Of a DNA stretch of 20,294 nt, positions 14,874 to 20,294 are shown one piece after another (positions within the stretch are counted from its first letter, which is position 1; each line of letters begins with the position of its first letter). The stretch spans positions 8,680-28,973 of the forward strand of contig DNGE01000144.1 in the NCBI GenBank assembly GCA_003486705.1, given 5' to 3'. This DNA is from Bacillota bacterium (lineage in GTDB: Bacteria > Bacillota_I > Bacilli_A > MOL361 > Turicibacteraceae). The notes beneath the pieces are model-generated. The model worked only from the letters and a program-made list of their open reading frames with translations, searched no databases and was not told the origin of the DNA. The position numbers were made by a program, and so were the translations under genes.

Positions 14874-15180
14874 TCAGTGGCCTCCTTTAGCTTAACCTAA
14901 ATTATATTATGGCTCTTATCGTTTATCTTATGTATTGACGATATACGTAAAATTAACAGAGATGAGGGTGCGAATAATGTAGAGATTTGATTTATTATTA
15001 GGCTAAGGACACAAATGTACACATTTTATGATTAAATTTCAGTAGATAGCTTAATAATTGGAAATAAATAGTATATAATGGAAGTAGGAATTCTGTTTGT
15101 ATTTGGGAGACTATAAGCAGAAGGATGGTAAAGATAAGAAGTATTTATTGAACCATTAACTTTTTGATAGAGGGAGTGAG
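14874..15180. other. Divergent intergenic region
   Basis: Holds the -10 of the DUF3243 gene (minus, 14901-14906) and the promoter of the split zinc-finger gene (plus, 15051-15079). I see no coding sequence or repeat in it. Confidence 0.5.
15051..15079 (+). promoter_or_regulatory. Promoter of the intron-split zinc-finger gene
   Basis: TTAATA (15051-15056), 17-nt spacer and a perfect TATAAT (15074-15079), giving a leader of about 95 nt. Confidence 0.55.
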
Positions 15181-15280
15181 ATGATGCCAAAAACATGTAT
15201 GAAGTGTAAGGGGGAAATGGAAGTCAAGAAAACATCCATTACATCTATTTGCAAAAACTTGAACATCATTATTGAGGGGT
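15181..15280 (+). CDS. Exon 1 of YgiT/MqsA-type zinc-finger gene split by a group I intron
   Basis: Encodes about 33 residues with the first metal-binding pair, KTCMKCKGEMEVKKTS, and ends ... LNIIIEG before in-frame TAA TAG at 15280-15285, which lie at the start of the intron. In YgiT-type zinc fingers two CxxC pairs are about 29 residues apart, so this part alone cannot fold its metal site; the second pair (CSSC) is 430 nt downstream. The Shine-Dalgarno AGGGAG fits either ATG (15181 or 15184); 15184 has the better 7-nt spacing. The last base, T15280, is the U of the U-G pair at the 5' splice site. The run GGGG just before it seems to have one G too many for the spliced frame. Confidence 0.85.
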
Positions 15281-15696
15281 AATAGAGGACGGTTTAGATC
15301 ATTCTAAAGTTTATGCCCTGCCTGTTAAGTAATTAGCAGGTATTCACCGTTAAATGCTTTTAACTCCTAAAGCTCAATTCACTAAAACGTAGCTAGAAAT
15401 GGCAAGCGTGAATGTGGCGAAAGCAGAAAAAAGAATTGAGATCAGCATATGGTTAAATCCTAAGTGCTTGATGCAATGGATGTTTAGCAGCGAAAGTCCT
15501 AAGTCAATACATGATAAGGAAGACGTTCAACGACTATCTCCTAACGGGAGAGTAGGGTAAGAAGTGAAGGCTTACTCGAAAAATGGTGCGCCTAAATTTT
15601 TAGGCTGAAGATATAGTCTACGCACGTTCTGAAAAGAAGTGGCTTTATTCAAATAAGCATCGCAGAAGTTGCGTTCTGTGATAAATAAGAAATCGG
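15281..15696 (+). ncRNA. Group I self-splicing intron, no endonuclease ORF
   Basis: About 416 nt. Core landmarks: GTTCAACGACTAT (15526-15538 region) and AAGATATAGTC (15608-15618), whose GACTAT (15532-15537) and ATAGTC (15613-15618) form P7. P1: exon GGGGT (15276-15280) with internal guide GCCCT (15315-15319), including the U-G pair. P2: CCTGTTAA/TTAGCAGG (15321-15340) capped by a GUAA tetraloop. P3, likely: AACGT (15386-15390) with ACGTT (15523-15527). A hairpin after P7 (CTCC/GGAG, 15538-15550) fits subgroup IA. P8: GCCTAAA/TTTAGGC (15590-15605). P9: TTCT-GAAA-AGAA (15627-15638). P10: guide TTAT (15311-15314) with exon-2 ATAA (15697-15700). Terminal G at 15696. It removes itself from the mRNA by two transesterifications. 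No ORF of note lies inside. Confidence 0.93.
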
Positions 15697-15999
15697 ATAA
15701 CCATTTATGTTTGTTCAAGTTGTCAAGATATTATGCTAGAAGCACTAGATGCAAAAATGATTCAGAAGTTAAATGAAACAATTGATACTTTTCAAGATGA
15801 AAGTAAGAAGCCATCCACTATAAGCAGTGTAAAGGCAACAGAAGTCTTGAATCTATCTGAAGTGGCTAATCTGTTAAGGGTCAGCCATCAAACGGTATAT
15901 AATATGATTCGTGACGGACGCCTAAAAGGACATAAAGTAGGTCGAGAATGGCGTTTTATGAAAAATGAAATTGAACAATATATACAGTTTGAGATTTAA
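15697..15999 (+). CDS. Exon 2: second CxxC pair plus excisionase-type HTH
   Basis: About 100 residues. It begins ITIYVCSSCQDIMLEALDAK, which supplies the second CxxC pair of the zinc finger, then a linker and a MerR/excisionase-type helix-turn-helix (LNLSEVANLLRVSHQTVYNM, followed by IRDGRLKGHKVGREWRF). The whole protein would be about 132 residues: a metal-binding N-terminus and a DNA-binding C-terminus. This recalls MqsA-type antitoxins, but no toxin gene is adjacent, so a simple regulator is as likely. The frame is the one that aligns with YgiT proteins (E. coli MqsA: KGIHGLYCVHC against EGITIYVCSSC). With canonical splicing it is joined out of frame by one base. An ATG at 15733 could give only the HTH part but has no clear ribosome binding site. 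Confidence 0.85.
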   Translation: MTIYVCSSCQDIMLEALDAKMIQKLNETIDTFQDESKKPSTISSVKATEVLNLSEVANLLRVSHQTVYNMIRDGRLKGHKVGREWRFMKNEIEQYIQFEI

Positions 16000-16012
16000 T
16001 AAATGTTGGTTT

Positions 16013-16043
16013 AAAAAAAGCAGAGGGGAAACTGCTTTTTTTT
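16013..16043 (+). terminator. Terminator after the zinc-finger/HTH gene
   Basis: Stem AAAAAAAGCAG (16013-16023) with CTGCTTTTTTT (16032-16042), 8-nt loop, T run included. Confidence 0.88.
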
Positions 16044-16086
16044 GTTATTTGGTAGACAAGCAACTGATTGATTTTGTCAGATGAGT

Positions 16087-16092
16087 TATAAT
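16087..16092 (+). promoter_or_regulatory. -10 element of the EamA transporter gene
   Basis: A perfect TATAAT 22 nt before the ATG at 16115. TTGATT at 16068-16073 is too close (13 nt) to be a standard -35. Confidence 0.4.
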
Positions 16093-16114
16093 GGTAAAGG
16101 TAGGAGGAATTTAT

Positions 16115-17032
16115 ATGAAAAATAAACATCTTTTAGGTTATGGCGCTGGCGTTTTTATATCAGTGGCTTGGGGGCTATCGTTTATTAGTATAAATGAAGC
16201 ATTAACGGTATTTGGGCCGGGTTCATTAGCGGTGGTCAGATTTAGTATTGCTTTAATTTTTTTATTTGCCCTTTATGGGTATCAAACAAGATTTGAAAAA
16301 GTAAAAAAAGAGGACTATAAATGGTTAATAGCTGCTGGGGCTATCGGAATTGGTGCGTATTACTTATTTGAGAATAATGGAATTAAATTAACAGATCCAG
16401 CAACAGCTTCACTATTATTAGGAACCATTCCAATGGTGACGATTTTAGTGAATGTTGTCATGAAGAAAACGGTGTTAACATGGTTAAAGTGTCTAAGTGT
16501 GTTAACGTCTTTAATTGGAATTGCGTGTGTAGTCGGAGTTGGACAGGAGAGTGGAAGTTCAACTTTAATCGGAATTATTTGTATTTTGGGAGCGGCTATT
16601 TCATGGGTTGTCTTTTCTTTTTTAACACATGGTATTGGTGAAAAATATCAGAATATTACGATTACATTTTATCAAACATTGTTCGGCACGTTATGTCTGG
16701 CGCCGTGTTTAGTTTTTGAACAAAACAGTTGGTTTGCCATTGATTTACCGATTGTCTTACATCTTTTATTTTTAGCTATTGTGTGTTCAGCCGTGGGTTA
16801 TTATTGTTATAATTTTACGATAAAAACGCTTGGAGTAAATCAAGCATCTATGTTTATCAATTTAATGCCTGTGGTAACGGTTTTAGTTACAACCTTATTA
16901 GGAAATAAAATGAGTGCTTTACAGTGGGTTGGATGCGGATTAATTATAGCTTCAATGTTTATCTTAAGTAAAAGTGAACAGAGTGACGTAGAAATCGACT
17001 GTGTGACAAAAGATTTAATAATAGAAAGTTAA
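16115..17032 (+). CDS. EamA-family (DMT superfamily) transporter
   Basis: A 305-residue membrane protein with ten predicted helices in two repeats, each an EamA domain (about residues 6-138 and 150-288). The first repeat has the usual VAWGLSFISINEAL and PGSLAVVRFSIALIFL segments; the second ends in NLMPVVTVLVTTLLGNKMSA, the family's closing motif. Members export amino acids or metabolites, and the substrate cannot be read from sequence. The start at 16115 has AGGAGG 7 nt upstream; an in-frame ATG at 16091 lies in the -10 element and is rejected. The Asp/Glu-rich C-terminal tail is cytoplasmic. Monocistronic, with its own terminator. Confidence 0.93.
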   Translation: MKNKHLLGYGAGVFISVAWGLSFISINEALTVFGPGSLAVVRFSIALIFLFALYGYQTRFEKVKKEDYKWLIAAGAIGIGAYYLFENNGIKLTDPATASLLLGTIPMVTILVNVVMKKTVLTWLKCLSVLTSLIGIACVVGVGQESGSSTLIGIICILGAAISWVVFSFLTHGIGEKYQNITITFYQTLFGTLCLAPCLVFEQNSWFAIDLPIVLHLLFLAIVCSAVGYYCYNFTIKTLGVNQASMFINLMPVVTVLVTTLLGNKMSALQWVGCGLIIASMFILSKSEQSDVEIDCVTKDLIIES

Positions 17033-17054
17033 ATAGGCCTTGGCCTATTTTTTA
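17030..17054 (+). terminator. Terminator of the EamA gene
   Basis: Perfect 9-bp stem AAATAGGCC (17031-17039) with GGCCTATTT (17042-17050), 2-nt loop, then T-rich sequence. It begins within the stop codon. Confidence 0.85.
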
Positions 17055-17087
17055 TTATAACCGTTTACATAATAGGGAGGATACGTT

Positions 17088-17120
17088 ATGATGGAGTATA
17101 TAAAGGGGGATTGGATATGA
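17088..17120 (+). CDS. Possible 10-residue leader peptide coupled to the aldo-keto reductase
   Basis: A tiny frame, MMEYIKGDWI and stop, with a strong site AGGGAGG 7 nt upstream of its ATG. Its TGA overlaps the reductase start as ATGA, the usual sign of translational coupling. The reductase also has its own site, AAAGGGGGA, inside this frame. Either this is a real coupled leader or the stronger AGGGAGG is a chance upstream site. It contains a single Trp and no run of one amino acid, so attenuation is not indicated. Confidence 0.4.
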   Translation: MMEYIKGDWI

Positions 17121-18088
17121 AAAAAATAATGATGGGTCACAGTGAACTTCAAAGCTCACAAATTGCATTAGGATGCATGACATTAGGGGGAAGTTGGGAT
17201 GATACAAATCCAAGTAAAGAAGTTGTTAAAACGGCATTAACAGCGATTGAGACAGCATTAGAAGCGGGGATAAATTTATTTGATCATGCAGATATTTATA
17301 CACGTGGAAAATCAGAGAAAGTATTTTCTGAAATTTGGGAGACCAACTTAACGACACGTGAAGAGATTGTGATTCAATCAAAATGTGGAATTCGATTTGC
17401 AAATGATTTATTTGCAGGGTCGGCAGCGCATTATGATTTTAGTTATGAGCATATTATTTCATCAGTCGATCAAATTTTAAAACGATTAAAAACAGAGTAT
17501 TTAGATGTGTTATTGTTACATCGTCCGGATGCGCTAGTAGAGCCTGAAGAAGTAGCTAAAGCGTTCAATGAATTAAAGCATCAAGGAAAAGTTCGTGAGT
17601 TTGGAGTCAGCAATCATAATGCTGCTCAAATATCATACCTACAATCTTTTTTAGATGTGCCACTTGTTGTAAATCAAATGGAGATGTCACTATTAAATAG
17701 TCAGTTAATTGATGAGGGGATGAATGTGAATAGCTTGGCCAATCCATTTGAAATGAGAAGTAACGGAACGCTTGAATATTGTCGTCAACATCATATAACA
17801 TTACAAGCGTGGTCACCGTTAGCAGGTGGTCAATTGAGCACTAAAAATGTAACTCAGCGTTATGAAAAGTTATCGCAATTAATTGCTTTATATGGAGCTT
17901 TATATGGAGTGGATGAAGAAGCGATTATAATCGCTTGGTTATTAAGACACCCAGCGCATATTCAACCGATTATTGGAACGCGTTCACCTCAACGAATTAT
18001 AGCGGCTGCAAAAGGTGAGAGTGTAGCGTTAACGAGAGAACAATGGTATGCACTTTATCAAGCAGTGGATCATCGAAAATTATTATAG
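17117..18088 (+). CDS. Aldo-keto reductase (YdhF-like)
   Basis: A 323-residue NADPH-dependent oxidoreductase with a (beta/alpha)8 barrel. The catalytic tetrad is complete: Asp56 and Tyr61 in INLFDHADIYTRG, Lys89 in VIQSKCG, and His135 in VLLLHRPDAL. Further family marks are GVSNHN (about 174-179), the cofactor region LQAWSPLAGGQLS and a late PIIGTRSPQRI. The end motif TREQWYALYQA is as in YdhF of Escherichia coli. Substrate unknown, probably small carbonyls. The start at 17117 is preceded by AAAGGGGGA; it overlaps a possible 10-codon leader frame. Monocistronic otherwise. Confidence 0.95.
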   Translation: MKKIMMGHSELQSSQIALGCMTLGGSWDDTNPSKEVVKTALTAIETALEAGINLFDHADIYTRGKSEKVFSEIWETNLTTREEIVIQSKCGIRFANDLFAGSAAHYDFSYEHIISSVDQILKRLKTEYLDVLLLHRPDALVEPEEVAKAFNELKHQGKVREFGVSNHNAAQISYLQSFLDVPLVVNQMEMSLLNSQLIDEGMNVNSLANPFEMRSNGTLEYCRQHHITLQAWSPLAGGQLSTKNVTQRYEKLSQLIALYGALYGVDEEAIIIAWLLRHPAHIQPIIGTRSPQRIIAAAKGESVALTREQWYALYQAVDHRKLL

Positions 18089-18094
18089 TAGAAA

Positions 18095-18127
18095 TAAAAA
18101 CGCTGAATTTCATCAGCGTTTTTTTAT
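18095..18127 (+). terminator. Terminator of the aldo-keto reductase gene
   Basis: Stem AAAAACGCTGA (18096-18106) with TCAGCGTTTTT (18113-18123), 6-nt loop, T run to 18125. Confidence 0.93.
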
Positions 18128-18196
18128 TGAAATTTGAAAGAGAAATAGGGAATAATAAAATGAAGAGTTTTATAAATAGAAGGATAATCGAATATT

Positions 18197-18226
18197 TTTA
18201 CCAAATGTCGTATATAAAGATAAAAT
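18197..18226 (+). promoter_or_regulatory. Probable promoter of the lipoprotein gene
   Basis: TTTACC (18197-18202), 18-nt spacer and TAAAAT (18221-18226), about 49 nt before the start codon. Confidence 0.45.
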
Positions 18227-18274
18227 TTTACCATGCTAATAAATAGGAATATCAAAAAAAGGTGGTAAAGTTTC

Positions 18275-19102
18275 ATGAAAAAAAAGAAGAGATGGTTTAA
18301 AGAATTATTAGCTATCAGTGCATGTTTTAGTTTAATCCTTATCCTAGGTGCTTGCAGCTCTCAATCAAAAGCAGAAGGTGCAAATGACTCGTATATCCTT
18401 GTAAAAGAATTGGAATTCTTAAATCAATCGTTAACAAAGTCTGATGTGAATGATATGTATGTGTATCGTGCCCAAATTAAAAATAATTCAAATAAAACCA
18501 TTAAGGGAATTAATATTGATATTGAACTATCAGATGGAAATTATACAACAATTTCAACGTATGATACGTTGTTGCCCGGTGAAATTAGTTCTTATGTGGA
18601 GTGTTTTGGTCCGAGTAGTGGCGATATTAAAGACATGAAAGCTACTAAAATTCTAATTACAATGATTGATGAATCAAATAAAGAGACGGTTATTAAATAC
18701 GATGTGGAAGCGAACCGTTATGAGTATGAAGAAGGAAATGAATTATCGTCAGAAAAACCTAAAGTTTTAGTAAGTGAACTTGAATTTGTAGAACCGACCA
18801 TTGTAATAAGTGAGGAAACATCTGCTCAAACATTTCAGGCGATATTGAAAAATAATTCATTATATAAAGTAACAGGTGTAGTTTATACATTTGAACTACC
18901 AAATGGTATGAATTCTTACTTTATGTCACAAGATGTTTTAGAGCCTACAAAAAGTAGTGCACTCATTTCTTCAACGGCACCTGAAAGTGGTGAACTATCA
19001 GATTTAGTGCTTAAAGAAGTGCAGTACACGATTATTAATGATAATGGAACAACGGTAAATGTAACGTATGATAAAAAATTAGATATCTATTCGATAAAAT
19101 AA
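18275..19102 (+). CDS. Lipoprotein with two tandem beta-sandwich-like domains
   Basis: A 275-residue protein with a signal peptide (KKKKRW, hydrophobic core, lipobox LGAC with Cys27), so it is lipid-anchored on the outer face of the membrane. The mature part is two copies of one domain of about 110 residues. Copy 1 (about 39-150) starts with YILVKELEFLNQSL, has AQIKNNSNKTIKGINIDIEL and GPSSGDIKDM; copy 2 (about 162-275) has KVLVSELEFVEPTI, AILKNNSLYKVTGVVYTFEL and APESGELSDL in the same order. The KNNS...I.G....EL pattern is like the FxLYD-type immunoglobulin-like folds often found in Gram-positive lipoproteins. Binding partner unknown. Good site AAAGGTGG upstream. Confidence 0.88.
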   Translation: MKKKKRWFKELLAISACFSLILILGACSSQSKAEGANDSYILVKELEFLNQSLTKSDVNDMYVYRAQIKNNSNKTIKGINIDIELSDGNYTTISTYDTLLPGEISSYVECFGPSSGDIKDMKATKILITMIDESNKETVIKYDVEANRYEYEEGNELSSEKPKVLVSELEFVEPTIVISEETSAQTFQAILKNNSLYKVTGVVYTFELPNGMNSYFMSQDVLEPTKSSALISSTAPESGELSDLVLKEVQYTIINDNGTTVNVTYDKKLDIYSIK

Positions 19103-19127
19103 AAAAGGGGGGCTCCCCTTTTTTTAT
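19101..19127. terminator. Shared terminator of lipoprotein and M50 protease genes
   Basis: Stem AAAAAAGGGG (19101-19110) with CCCCTTTTTTT (19115-19125), 4-nt loop; T runs on both strands. It overlaps the lipoprotein stop codon and ends 2 nt before the protease stop. Confidence 0.88.
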
Positions 19128-19128
19128 T

Positions 19129-19929
19129 TTATTCTGAATGCTTGATAAATAAACGATTTAATAACATGGTGATGATTAACACGATGAGCCATTTTATAAA
19201 CTCTTTTAATGGATTTGAAGCCAGTGTGATTTTAAGATAGATTTGATAAAGAAAGGGGATTAAAATTAAACTGATCAAGGCGAATCCAACTAAACGATTA
19301 ATAAATAGTTTCATATAATCTAAGATACGTTCTGAAATCCCCATTGCAAGAAGCAGCGGGTCAAAGATAATACTAATAATTTGTCCACCATCAAAAAATG
19401 GGATTGGAAGTAAATTAAAGATAAATAAGATTAAATTCATAAAGATAAATAGAAATAAGATAAACGTTGTGGTTGAACTATTATCTGCAATCTGTTGAAC
19501 TGAGTCTGTTATGGTGCCTTCTGGAAAAAGCATGGTTTTAATATTTAATAATTGAACTAATTGTGTCAAAAATTTGATAGTGATTAAATTTAATTGTTCA
19601 AATCCTTGTAAAATGGTTGTTTTTAAATATAAACTCATCGCCAAACCAGCCGTTAGATAGTTTAAAAAGACGCCAGATGCTAGGATGATTAAGCTTTTTA
19701 TGGCAGAAATATGTTCTAAATCCTTTTCTCTAAATGTCGTCATGCCACCGCCGGGAAAGATTTTGAAAATAAAAGCAGTGTGCTTGGATTTGATCTTTAT
19801 TAGGTTAAATCCCATGCCAGTTGTAACGGTTTCTGCTTTAATGCCTAATAAAAAGGCAGACAAATAGTGGCCTAGTTCATGAATGAAAATGCTAATATAT
19901 GCGATTGCTATATAAATAAAAATTGCCAT
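19129..19929 (-). CDS. M50-family membrane metalloprotease (site-2 protease type)
   Basis: A 266-residue membrane protein with the zinc motif HELGH (residues 17-21) in its first helix, and the third ligand region NLLPIPFFDGG (172-182, Asp180) in a later helix, both within the membrane as in SpoIVFB-type site-2 proteases. A GGG-containing loop (59-62) follows the first helix. There are about six helices and no PDZ or CBS domain, so it is a minimal form. Such enzymes cut membrane-bound regulators or signal peptides; the target is unknown. The start at 19929 has GAGAGGAG 9 nt upstream. It is convergent with the lipoprotein gene and may be read together with the short gene at 20058-20138, although a terminator lies between. 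Confidence 0.88.
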   Translation of the reverse strand: MAIFIYIAIAYISIFIHELGHYLSAFLLGIKAETVTTGMGFNLIKIKSKHTAFIFKIFPGGGMTTFREKDLEHISAIKSLIILASGVFLNYLTAGLAMSLYLKTTILQGFEQLNLITIKFLTQLVQLLNIKTMLFPEGTITDSVQQIADNSSTTTFILFLFIFMNLILFIFNLLPIPFFDGGQIISIIFDPLLLAMGISERILDYMKLFINRLVGFALISLILIPFLYQIYLKITLASNPLKEFIKWLIVLIITMLLNRLFIKHSE

Positions 19930-20011
19930 TTAGTTGCTCCTCTCAGCGCTGTTATGATCTTTTAATGTATATGCGCAAGGGGGGAGTAATATTATTAATT
20001 CAACGTGCAAT

Positions 20012-20040
20012 AAAAAAACTCCAATGAAACGTGGAGTTTA
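20012..20040 (-). terminator. Minus-strand terminator of the 26-residue peptide gene
   Basis: Read on the minus strand: AAACTCCA, 8-nt loop, TGGAGTTT, then a T run (stem arms at 20032-20039 and 20016-20023 in plus coordinates). It lies 18 nt after the stop codon at 20058. Confidence 0.8.
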
Positions 20041-20057
20041 GTTAGGATAGCGATGGA

Positions 20058-20138
20058 TTAAAATAAATTTGCTATTCCAGGAAATAATATTTCCCAGTAC
20101 GATAAGAACCAATAAAGTCCATAAAAAAACAGTTGCAT
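20058..20138 (-). CDS. 26-residue hydrophobic membrane peptide
   Basis: A very short gene supported by context: AAGAAGGTG lies 5 nt before the ATG at 20138, and a strong terminator lies 18 nt after the stop. The product starts MQLFFYGLYWFLSYWEILFP and ends GIANLF. It is one aromatic-rich membrane helix with three Trp/Tyr pairs or near-pairs and a single acidic residue (Glu16). It has no charged N-terminus, unlike most type I toxins, and no antisense RNA is evident. It could be a small membrane regulator or toxin-like peptide. I do not recognise the family. Confidence 0.6.
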   Translation of the reverse strand: MQLFFYGLYWFLSYWEILFPGIANLF

Positions 20139-20294
20139 TTTTTCACCTTCTTTATGTGTATTGATAGGTCTTAGTTTGCGACATTTAATGCCAAACTATG
20201 AGTGAAAATTCAAAATTTCTTAAGAAAGGTTATAAATGTAAGTTGACAAGTTAAGAACAGAATGATTTACAAATTTTAGTATAAAACAGACTGG
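20139..20294. other. Region upstream of the peptide gene, with a plus-strand promoter
   Basis: On the plus strand TTGACA (about 20243-20248), 18-nt spacer and TTACAA point to a gene beyond the window. On the minus strand the promoter of the peptide gene is unclear; TTGAAT and TAAATG are about 20 nt apart. Confidence 0.3.

Noticed and set aside
15270..15273. A different 5' splice site after T15273, which would join the exons in frame
   Set aside because: No internal guide sequence pairs with the exon there, and the zinc-finger spacing would be two residues short of the family norm.
15733..15999. Exon 2 as an independent HTH gene starting at ATG 15733
   Set aside because: No good ribosome binding site, and the frame continues upstream into CSSC, which completes the zinc finger of exon 1.
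15181..15999. A toxin-antitoxin system based on the MqsA-like zinc finger
   Set aside because: No small toxin gene lies next to it on either side; neighbours are a DUF3243 gene and an EamA transporter, each with its own signals.
18160..18246. A 28-codon frame (MKSFINRRIIEYFYQ...) before the lipoprotein gene
   Set aside because: The upstream ribosome binding site is weak and the frame is crossed by the likely promoter of the lipoprotein gene.
1..20294. CRISPR arrays, intact insertion sequences, prophage genes, origin of replication
   Set aside because: I found no regularly spaced repeats, transposase motifs, integrase or phage structural genes, and no DnaA-box cluster.

Overview
The window looks like chromosomal DNA of a low-GC Gram-positive bacterium (Bacillota). 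It is AT-rich, has strong AGGAGG-type ribosome binding sites, short intergenic hairpin-plus-T terminators, a Gln-Lys-Leu tRNA run with encoded CCA ends, and families typical of Bacilli and Clostridia (DUF3243, DUF1540, a YxlE/F/G-like ABC module). The gene content and the NSS symporter remind me of gut Turicibacter, but that is an impression only, not proven here.

Layout. 1-320: end of a tRNA cluster and its terminator. 397-3393: a patatin-like phospholipase, then a membrane-anchored protein with an alpha/beta-hydrolase-like fold whose nucleophile appears lost. 3443-6003: a small amphipathic repeat protein (minus), a protein ending in a J-domain-like segment (plus), and an 11-helix sodium:neurotransmitter-symporter family transporter (minus). 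6467-9923: a two-module DUF1540 protein, then a tight four-gene operon (XRE regulator with helical-repeat sensor, PLDc_N membrane peptide, ABC ATPase, ABC permease). 10086-14873: a degenerate 5'-nucleotidase paralogue, a hypothetical protein, a TspO/MBR gene remnant, a CrtI-type FAD oxidoreductase carrying a GltD-type Fe-S domain at its C-terminus, an intact-looking cytosolic-type 5'-nucleotidase, and a DUF3243 protein (minus). 15181-15999: a YgiT/MqsA-type zinc-finger plus excisionase-type HTH gene split by a group I intron. 16115-20138: an EamA transporter, a possible leader peptide and aldo-keto reductase, a lipoprotein with a duplicated domain, an M50 site-2-type protease (minus), and a 26-residue membrane peptide gene (minus).

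The strongest result is the roughly 416-nt group I intron at about 15281-15696. P1, a GUAA-capped P2, P7, P8, a GAAA-capped P9 and P10 can all be traced, and there is no endonuclease ORF. It interrupts the zinc-finger coding region between the two CxxC pairs. Taking the boundaries dictated by P1 and P10, the ligated exons are out of frame by one base. Removing one G from the GGGG run just before the 5' splice site would restore both the frame and a perfect P1. So the host gene is either recently broken, rescued by frameshifting, or carries a homopolymer sequencing error.

A second theme is paired working and decayed proteins: two 5'-nucleotidase family genes 2.8 kb apart, one of which has lost the catalytic motifs; a hydrolase with a degraded nucleophile elbow; and a TspO fragment. 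Most genes look like single transcription units closed by their own terminators, several of them shared by convergent genes. The only clear multi-gene operon is 6944-9923.
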